Positions 7,534 through 12,806 of a DNA stretch of 12,806 nucleotides are shown here, one piece after another. A program made the translations under genes and the position numbers. Origin of the DNA: Candidatus Geohydrothermomicrobium daggyaiense (lineage in GTDB: Bacteria > Actinomycetota > Geothermincolia > Fen-727 > JACVIW01); contig JACVIW010000042.1 in NCBI GenBank assembly GCA_015711695.1, positions 1 through 12,806 of the forward strand, written 5' to 3'. The notes beneath the pieces were generated by a model, which did not search any database, was not told the DNA's origin, and was given only the letters and a program-made list of their open reading frames with translations. Position 1 is the stretch's first letter. Every line of letters starts with the position of its first letter.

Positions 7534-7549
7534 GGATTATCGCGTTTGA
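7451..7549. repeat. Pair of 12-bp direct repeats in the rightward leader
   Basis: TATCGCGTTTGA is found at 7451-7462 and again at 7538-7549, 87 bp apart (about eight helical turns). The second copy lies just before the ribosome binding site of the glycosyltransferase gene at 7571. The pair may be regulator sites or flank a folded leader RNA. Confidence 0.6.
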
Positions 7550-7570
7550 ATTTACGGGGGGATCGTAGTT

Positions 7571-8806
7571 TTGAGGTGCCTTCACATAATACATCGATAC
7601 TGGCCGGCTCTCGGTGGCTCGGAGAAATATTTCACTGAGATTAGCGAGAGACTTGCCGCAGATGGAAATCAGGTCGTGGTATTCACCACTGATGCAATAG
7701 ACATACAGCACTTCTGGCTAAAGAACAAGGAGAGAATAAACAAACCGTTTGAGACAAGAAACGGCGTTACCATTAAACGTTTCGCGGTAAGGAAGCTGCC
7801 TAAACAACCTCAAGCTCAAAAAATACTGGGTAAACTTCCCTCAACTGCTGCTAAGTCCCTGTTTTCCTTTCCTTCGCCTATCCTGCCTGGCTTAATGCTT
7901 GAGATTCGCAGATCCCAGAGATTCGACATAGTTCATGCAACCGCGCTCCCTTATGACTCAATACTTTACGCGGCATATCTTATAGCCAGGAGACAGAATA
8001 TTCCTCTGGTTTACTCACCGTTTATTCACCTTGGTGAGAAAGAAAATGATGAGGTGAGAAAGAACTATACACGCAAACATCAACTATCGCTTCTAAGCAA
8101 AGCGGACAGGATCATCACCCAGACGCATATCGAGAGGGATTTCCTTCTTGAGGCAGGCTTTAGCCCGGAAAAAATACTTCTACTGGGGATGGGTATCAAT
8201 CCTCGGGAACTTGAGGGTGGCAAGGGTGAGAGATTCAGAAAAAAATACGGTATAGCCGGACCGATAGTTTGCTATATTGGTCCGAAGACTTACGATAAAG
8301 GTACGTTTCACCTTGTGAACGCAATGACGATGCTCTGGTCAACGGGTAACCCTTCCACCCTGGTTCTGGCCGGTGCGGAGATCGAGGATTTCAAGAACTT
8401 TTTCTCAAAACTCGGTAATGATGTTCGCTCGAATTGTCTTCTGCTGGATTACGTGACTGAGGATGATAAGCGCGACCTTCTCGACGCTACAAGTGTTTTG
8501 GTTCTTCCCTCGAGATCCGATTCTTTCGGCATAGTGCTTCTGGAATCCTGGTTCTATGCGAAGCCTGTCATTGGCGCACGGGCGGGTGGAATTCCTGGAG
8601 TTATCAGAGATGGCGTTGATGGCATTCTTGTCCCGTTTGGAAATGAGAGAGAACTGGCGGTCGCAATAAAGAAGACACTTGTTGATCGCAAATTCGCGAG
8701 AAAACTCGGGCTTGAGGGAAAAGAAAAAGTTCTCAGAGAGTACACATGGGACAGGAAATACGCTGTTTTGAGCTCTCTATATCGGGAACTATGTGGGGTG
8801 AGGTAA
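7571..8806 (+). CDS. Family 4 (GT-B) glycosyltransferase
   Basis: First gene of the rightward operon, 411 residues. The N-terminus is typical GT4: MRCLHIIHRYWPALGGSEKYF, with the Gly-Gly acceptor-loop at 15-16. The C-terminal donor domain has VCYIGPKTYDKGTFHLVNAM (233-252), in which K243 is the expected donor-phosphate lysine, then SDSFGIVLLE (316-325) and AKPVIGARAGGIPGVI. In the E-x7-E motif the first Glu is Asp317 and the second is E325, a conservative change that probably keeps activity. The L-L-E-S-W segment matches the enzyme encoded at 4924-6111. The start is TTG at 7571, supported by GGGGGGA at 7556-7562, 8 nt away, and by the family's usual N-terminus beginning exactly there. Likely role: cytoplasmic sugar transfer during surface-glycan assembly; donor and acceptor are not known. 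Confidence 0.88.
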   Translation: MRCLHIIHRYWPALGGSEKYFTEISERLAADGNQVVVFTTDAIDIQHFWLKNKERINKPFETRNGVTIKRFAVRKLPKQPQAQKILGKLPSTAAKSLFSFPSPILPGLMLEIRRSQRFDIVHATALPYDSILYAAYLIARRQNIPLVYSPFIHLGEKENDEVRKNYTRKHQLSLLSKADRIITQTHIERDFLLEAGFSPEKILLLGMGINPRELEGGKGERFRKKYGIAGPIVCYIGPKTYDKGTFHLVNAMTMLWSTGNPSTLVLAGAEIEDFKNFFSKLGNDVRSNCLLLDYVTEDDKRDLLDATSVLVLPSRSDSFGIVLLESWFYAKPVIGARAGGIPGVIRDGVDGILVPFGNERELAVAIKKTLVDRKFARKLGLEGKEKVLREYTWDRKYAVLSSLYRELCGVR

Positions 8807-8807
8807 A

Positions 8808-9287
8808 TTGCGGCAGGAATCAGATGAGGTCAAGCGTCTTATGGACGAGGTAAACAGGGTTCTCTCATCACCGCACAGGCTTGTTGGCGAACTCTCAAGC
8901 GGCGGGCAGGAAAAAGCGCCAAACATCTCATTTTTATACCCTCCCGGATCAAAATCTCTCGAAAGAGAACTGGAAAGAATAGCGCATTCCTGGGAGATAG
9001 ATAGCGAGATAGAAATAGGTTCTAACCGAAAGTTTCTCGGGTGGCTTGCTGTGTCTTTTAAACGTTTAACTCGTTTTTTCACGGCATGGTACATCAACCC
9101 TATTGTCGACCAGATCAGAAGATTCAATATGCTTTTGACCAGAGGGCTATTTGAGATATGCCACTGCATTGACGATCTCGAAAAGCGAGTCTGTGAGCTG
9201 GAGGCGAGGGTTTCGGAAATTCGAGGATTAAACTCCGTAGGAGAAAGAGACCCACATAGAGCGGATACTGAAGGTGGTGAAGAGTGA
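8808..9287 (+). CDS. Small Q-x2-FN/coiled-coil protein, no enzyme domain
   Basis: This 159-residue protein has no recognised catalytic domain. An N-terminal charged helix (about 5-22) and a polar linker lead to a basic-aromatic amphipathic segment (about 76-100, KRLTRFFTAWYINPIV). Then comes Q102-x2(IR)-R-F106-N107, and a heptad-like region (about 113-140, IDDLEKRVCELEARVSEI) that should form a coiled coil. The middle is laid out like the N-terminal module of the 324-residue protein at 6115-7089, but without the methyltransferase-like half. It may be a membrane-associated scaffold or partner of the glycosyltransferases (inference). The start is TTG at 8808, 1 nt after the previous stop, with GGGGTGAGG (8795-8803) upstream. 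Its stop overlaps the next gene's GTG by 4 nt, so it is embedded in a coupled operon and should be expressed. Confidence 0.7.
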   Translation: MRQESDEVKRLMDEVNRVLSSPHRLVGELSSGGQEKAPNISFLYPPGSKSLERELERIAHSWEIDSEIEIGSNRKFLGWLAVSFKRLTRFFTAWYINPIVDQIRRFNMLLTRGLFEICHCIDDLEKRVCELEARVSEIRGLNSVGERDPHRADTEGGEE

Positions 9288-11140
9288 ACGACTACAAACC
9301 GGTTAGCGTGATCGTGCTGACTTGGAATGGGCTCAAATACACTCGGAGATGCATTGAAAGCGTTCTCCAGAAGTCCACGCACCCACGGTTCGAGGTCATA
9401 GTTGTTGATAATGGAAGCACTGACGGAACTGTCGATTACCTGAAATCCATCAAGGGAATCAGGGTTATCGAAAACGGAGTAAACCTTGGTTTCGTCAGAG
9501 GCAACAACGTCGGCATAAAAAGTACGTCTTATGATGTTGTTCTCCTGAATAACGATACGGAGATCATTCAGCCTGACTGGCTTGAAAGGCTGCAGCGTCT
9601 TGTCTATTCATCCCCCGATATCGGTATAGCAGGCTGCAGATTAATAAACAGTGACGGGCTTCTGGTTCATGCCGGGACCTATATGCCGAGGCCCAGTTAC
9701 TGGGGTCAGGAGTATCCCGGTGGAGAGGTTGACATAGGTCAGTACACTTCTGACAGAGAGGTGGAGGGTGTCATTTTTGCTTGCGTTTACATAAAAAGAG
9801 CGGTGATTGATGCTATAGGTCCGCTCGATGAGGATTACTTTTCCTATTATGAGGACACAGATTACTGCCTCAAAGCCAAGAAAGCTGGATTCAGGGTTTT
9901 TTGCTGCGGTTCTGTCACGGTCAAACACCATGAGAACGTCTCGACGGCTTTGAACCGCGCTGATTTTTCTTCCAACTTCAAGCGTTCGAGGGATATTTTT
10001 ATTTCAAAATGGCAAGAATACTTTAACAAGCGCTACAGACAAAAGGTTACCTGGAGCTCCAGGTTTTCCCCGCGAAGTGTATCATATGAAATCAGCCAGA
10101 AAATAATACACGCGCTTGATAGAGCAGGGGTTGAAGTGAGTGTTACCTCTTGCTCGGATGCGGAAAAGCTTGAGTTCGATGATTTTCTTTTGAACCAGTT
10201 GAAAAGCAGAGACCGGGATAGCGAAAGGCCAGTCGTACTATTCTGTCCCGGGGAGGAAATATTACCGCGTGATGGCAGATACAATATAGCCTATACATTT
10301 ACGCCTTATAGCGGTTTTCCCGATGATTTGGCTGAAAGATTGAACTTGATGGACGAGGTTTGGGTTCCATCAGGTTTTCAAAAGCTAGCCGCTGAGGATT
10401 CCGGGGTCAAAAAGGATATTTTTGTCGTGCCTTTCGGTATCGACGTCAATTACTACCATCCGGGGATAAGATCTTATGCCCTTTCCGGAAGGTTCACTTT
10501 CTTTTGCTCCACCAGATGGGGAGAGGAATCATGCGCCCGAACGCTCGTTGAGGCTTTTACAGAGGAATTTGATGCTCATGAAAACGTTGTGCTCCTCTTG
10601 AACATTGAAACTGCAGATGGCGAAGAACTCGTGACTGACTTTAAAAATAAAAAAGGCTGGCCCGTTTTTAGCTCCGTAAATGTCGAAAGTGAGGTTGAAA
10701 AAATCGCGATTCCGCCAGGAAGAGCTCATGTGGTTTTCATAATGGATCAACGGATACCCCTATATCAGAAACCGAGCCTCTTGAAATCCGCCGACTGCGT
10801 TGTTGTTGTTGACAGGAGTTCCGAAAATTCCCTCAAAGTCTTATCCTCTCTTGCCTGCGGGGTGCCGGTTATTGTTCCTGATTGGGGCTCCGCGAGGGAA
10901 TTTATTGACGGACTTTCCGTAATCGGGGTAAGGTGCTCGCAAATTCCCTCACCGAAACCAGGTTTGATGTGGATTGACGCTCACAGGGATGATCTAAAGC
11001 GGAAACTAAGGACCGCGTATGTCAACGGGGAATTATTGAAAGCAGAAGCGCATAAGAAGTCGGACATAATTGGCGGAACCAACCACTGGGAAAATGTGGC
11101 GAGGCTTGTTACCGAACGTCTTGAGGCAATAACCTTGTAA
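9284..11140 (+). CDS. Bifunctional-looking glycosyltransferase: GT2 domain fused to GT-B (GT4-like) domain
   Basis: This 618-residue protein joins two glycosyltransferase folds. Residues 6-about 250 are an inverting GT-A/GT2 domain of the rhamnosyltransferase-like type: VSVIVLTWNG, VVDNGSTDGT (40-49), LLNNDTE (87-93, the metal/nucleotide aspartate), VEGVIFACVYI, and FSYYEDTDYCLKAKKAGFRV with the E190-D191 pair. Residues about 310-615 look like a GT-B fold: DEVWVPSGF (357-365), VVPFGIDVNYYHP (381-392) and LSSLACGVPVIVPDWGSAREF (520-540). In this half the usual R-K-G donor site is replaced (RWGEESCARTLVEAF), and the second Glu of the E-x7-E motif is Ser522, so activity is doubtful. The start is GTG at 9284, overlapping the previous stop (GTGA), after AAGGTGGTGA. 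It probably elongates the glycan from the cytoplasmic side. The N-terminal call is firm and the C-terminal function uncertain. Confidence 0.87.
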   Translation: MNDYKPVSVIVLTWNGLKYTRRCIESVLQKSTHPRFEVIVVDNGSTDGTVDYLKSIKGIRVIENGVNLGFVRGNNVGIKSTSYDVVLLNNDTEIIQPDWLERLQRLVYSSPDIGIAGCRLINSDGLLVHAGTYMPRPSYWGQEYPGGEVDIGQYTSDREVEGVIFACVYIKRAVIDAIGPLDEDYFSYYEDTDYCLKAKKAGFRVFCCGSVTVKHHENVSTALNRADFSSNFKRSRDIFISKWQEYFNKRYRQKVTWSSRFSPRSVSYEISQKIIHALDRAGVEVSVTSCSDAEKLEFDDFLLNQLKSRDRDSERPVVLFCPGEEILPRDGRYNIAYTFTPYSGFPDDLAERLNLMDEVWVPSGFQKLAAEDSGVKKDIFVVPFGIDVNYYHPGIRSYALSGRFTFFCSTRWGEESCARTLVEAFTEEFDAHENVVLLLNIETADGEELVTDFKNKKGWPVFSSVNVESEVEKIAIPPGRAHVVFIMDQRIPLYQKPSLLKSADCVVVVDRSSENSLKVLSSLACGVPVIVPDWGSAREFIDGLSVIGVRCSQIPSPKPGLMWIDAHRDDLKRKLRTAYVNGELLKAEAHKKSDIIGGTNHWENVARLVTERLEAITL

Positions 11141-11212
11141 GTTGAATATGCGGTTGACCCGATGATTGCTTCAAAAAAATGTTCTAAAGGAAAGTCTTTC
11201 TGGAGGGAGTAA
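11141..11212 (+). other. 72-bp gap inside the rightward operon
   Basis: This is the only gap of more than a few bases in the rightward block. It holds a short inverted repeat, GAAAG-T-CTTTC (11190-11200), and the ribosome binding site GGAGGGAG (11202-11209). TTGACC (11154-11159) resembles a -35 but has no matching -10. I see no terminator, so cotranscription of the GT-C gene with the genes before it is likely. Confidence 0.4.
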
Positions 11213-12806
11213 GTGCTTGATTTTGAGACCCCCAAAAAAGATGTTGAACATAAGGGGAGTAGCGCAGCGAATTTTCTAATTAGAAAATGGCACATGTTAT
11301 TTCTTGCCGTTTTAACCATCTCGGCAGTTATCGTGCGGATTCACTATCTTTCGCTTCATTCTGAATACACCGCTGACAGTTATTACTTCCTTATTCTTGC
11401 AAGGTCAATAAGGAGTAGTTTTTCTTATACTGTCAGGGGCGCTATACATACCAAATACCTGCCCGGTTTTCCTTTATTTATATGGCTTTTCGGTTACCTT
11501 ACGCGGGATTTAGAGAAGGCAGCCGGTTTAATTTCAGTTGTGTCAGCGTCTTTATGTATTCCTCTGACCTACCTTATTGGCAAAGAGCTTTTCAACAAAA
11601 CGACAGGAATAATTGCTAGCGTTTTTCTGGGCTTCGTGCCGACTTTTTTAAGGTGGACATGCCTGCCGATGACCGAGGGCCTTTTTACTTTTCTTTTCAT
11701 CGCGGGTCTGTATTTGATACTTACCGGCATGACGAAGTCTTCTCCTCAGAGAAGATTGACCGGATCTTTGCTGGGCGGGCTTGCTTTTCTTACCAGATGG
11801 GAGGGGGCCCTATTTTTTCCTGTTGCTGTGCTTATCGTCATTCTTTACTTCAAAGAGGGAAAAATTTCCTGGTGGGAGCCTTTTTTGATGCTTTTTCTTT
11901 TCGGTTTACCTATAGGGATTTATGTTGTAAGGAATATGATAGCCGCGGGTTTGGTTACCGCTTACAAAAAAGAATACGAGCAATACGAGCGTATGTCTCT
12001 TGAGATTATAAGGCACAGGTTCAAGTTTTATGCTTTTCAGAGTTTTTTGAGCTCACCACTACAAATCCTGATGTATCTGGGTGCTTTTGCGGCTCTTCTC
12101 AAAAAAAGATGGAAACCTTTTTTGATTCTCGCTTTGTACTTCACCTGTTTCGTTTTCTTCCATATGCTCTGGTACTACACCTATGAGAGATTTATGGCGC
12201 CCGCAAGTGTGGTGGGGACCCTATTCACAGGCTTCCTTCTCGCGGAAGTGTACAGCCTGATTCGGAAAGCCAGAGAGAAAACGATAAATCTGTCGGAAGG
12301 TGGTTCCAGCCAGGGAAATAATCTGGCTTTTTTGCGTAACATGCTTGCTCTTGTGTTCGTTATTGCCGCTGTTTCTTCAATTCTTGCCCATTTTATCGCG
12401 AGATCTAACCGGGTTATACGGGAAAACTACCTCGCATTTGCGGATGATCATGGCGGAGCTGGAATGGTTGATGCCGCGAGATGGTTTGCACAGAACGCGC
12501 CAGGCGAAACCGTGGCGGTGGATGCCGGTCCTTATTTCTGCTGGCTTCATGAAGGGGATGTGCTTTACGTAAGACCGGTTCCCTGGGATCTTCCAGTCGA
12601 GGATAGGGATGTCGATGCGCCGGATATGGTGAAGAAATTATATGCACGCGGAGTTCGCTATCTTCTTGTAGGGCAAACTGATGACGGGCTCGAAGCTGAA
12701 TTTGAGACACTGGCGATAACTTTTGAGGAGAGAAAATCGCTCAAAGAAATCGCAAGGTGGCGCCACAGATACATTTATCCGAGCGAGCATTATCTTGATA
12801 CCGTCC
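11213..12806 (+). CDS. Polytopic GT-C membrane glycosyltransferase, PMT/ArnT-like (3' end outside window)
   Basis: The frame is open from GTG at 11213 to the window edge, giving 531 codons without a stop. The start is supported by GGAGGGAG (11202-11209), whose GGAGG core is 6 nt away. After a charged cytoplasmic N-terminus (1-25) come many hydrophobic segments: about 27-42, 83-96, 105-122, 132-146, 153-170, then further ones to about 410. The first loop has R42 and Y-T-A-D55-S-Y-Y-F, the acidic position used by GT-C enzymes. K-Y-L-P-G-F-P-L (81-88) and P-M-T-E155-G-L-F are further signatures of the PMT_2/GT39/GT83 group. The last 110 or so residues form a soluble domain (ARWFAQNAPGETVAVDAG, then GVRYLLVG). 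Such enzymes use polyprenyl-phosphate sugars at the outer face of the membrane to modify lipid-linked glycans or proteins. A substrate cannot be assigned. Confidence 0.85.
   Translation, partial: MLDFETPKKDVEHKGSSAANFLIRKWHMLFLAVLTISAVIVRIHYLSLHSEYTADSYYFLILARSIRSSFSYTVRGAIHTKYLPGFPLFIWLFGYLTRDLEKAAGLISVVSASLCIPLTYLIGKELFNKTTGIIASVFLGFVPTFLRWTCLPMTEGLFTFLFIAGLYLILTGMTKSSPQRRLTGSLLGGLAFLTRWEGALFFPVAVLIVILYFKEGKISWWEPFLMLFLFGLPIGIYVVRNMIAAGLVTAYKKEYEQYERMSLEIIRHRFKFYAFQSFLSSPLQILMYLGAFAALLKKRWKPFLILALYFTCFVFFHMLWYYTYERFMAPASVVGTLFTGFLLAEVYSLIRKAREKTINLSEGGSSQGNNLAFLRNMLALVFVIAAVSSILAHFIARSNRVIRENYLAFADDHGGAGMVDAARWFAQNAPGETVAVDAGPYFCWLHEGDVLYVRPVPWDLPVEDRDVDAPDMVKKLYARGVRYLLVGQTDDGLEAEFETLAITFEERKSLKEIARWRHRYIYPSEHYLDTV

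Larger units (their letters stand above)
7090..7570. other. Divergent intergenic control region
   Basis: These 481 bp separate the two operons and contain no convincing gene. They hold the leftward extended -10 promoter (7140-7148), a 10-bp palindrome GAGAATTCTC (7194-7203), a 13-bp tandem duplication (7398-7423), a 12-bp direct repeat pair (7451-7462 and 7538-7549) and several inverted repeats close to the rightward start. For the rightward operon a weak TTGAAA (7361-7366) lies 17 nt before TTAAAA (7384-7389), but no strong promoter stands out. Confidence 0.6.

Noticed and set aside
7478..7711. 77-codon minus-strand frame across the rightward start region
   Set aside because: It overlaps the well-supported N-terminus of a GT4 gene and has no recognisable protein features.
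8789..9382. 197-codon open frame on the minus strand opposite the 159-residue gene
   Set aside because: It has no supporting ribosome site or family motif and overlaps the end of one gene and the start of another. The plus frame has coupled spacing on both sides, a Q-x2-FN motif and a coiled coil.

Overview
This looks like bacterial chromosome from an uncultured or little-known lineage. The window holds a cell-surface glycan locus: nine protein genes in three transcription blocks. I see no RNA genes, insertion sequences, integrases, CRISPR array or replication origin. The GC level looks close to even. The genes are tightly packed, with short gaps and 4-nt overlaps, and have good purine-rich ribosome binding sites. 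Seven of the nine starts appear to be TTG or GTG. The style of the large surface protein (YCF48-type repeats followed by IPT/TIG-like domains) and of the glycosyltransferases resembles subsurface or hot-spring metagenome genomes, possibly an early-branching Actinomycetota. That placement is a low-confidence inference.

Layout. (1) Positions 1-2488, minus strand: the N-terminal 829 codons of a very large membrane-anchored or exported surface protein. It has 13 recognisable 41-residue YCF48/BNR-like repeats, then IPT/TIG-type beta domains, and its 3' end lies outside the window. Its upstream gap (2489-2736) holds a TATAAT box and a perfect 19-bp palindrome. (2) Positions 2737-7089, minus strand: a four-gene operon transcribed leftward from a divergent control region. 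In order of transcription it encodes a degenerate methyltransferase-fold protein with a Q-x2-FN module, two family-4 glycosyltransferases, and an intact SAM methyltransferase with an extra N-terminal beta domain. (3) Positions 7090-7570: a 481-bp divergent intergenic region with an extended -10 promoter for the leftward operon, a perfect 13-bp tandem duplication, a 12-bp direct repeat pair and inverted repeats in the leader of the rightward operon. (4) Positions 7571-12806, plus strand: a rightward operon encoding a family-4 glycosyltransferase, a 159-residue stand-alone Q-x2-FN/coiled-coil protein, a fused family-2 plus GT-B-like glycosyltransferase, and a polytopic GT-C (PMT/ArnT-like) membrane glycosyltransferase that runs off the window.

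How the genes could work together (inference): cytoplasmic family-4 and family-2 glycosyltransferases build a lipid-linked glycan. The methyltransferase modifies or caps a sugar. The two Q-x2-FN proteins may help gather the enzymes at the membrane. The GT-C enzyme uses a polyprenyl-phosphate sugar on the outer face of the membrane. The neighbouring repeat-rich surface protein could be a co-located surface component or a glycosylation target, but nothing in the sequence proves that link. The most unusual items are the Q-x2-FN module appearing once in each divergent operon (once on a degenerate methyltransferase, once alone), the apparently degenerate GT-B half fused to a normal GT2, and the symmetric control elements in the two intergenic regions.
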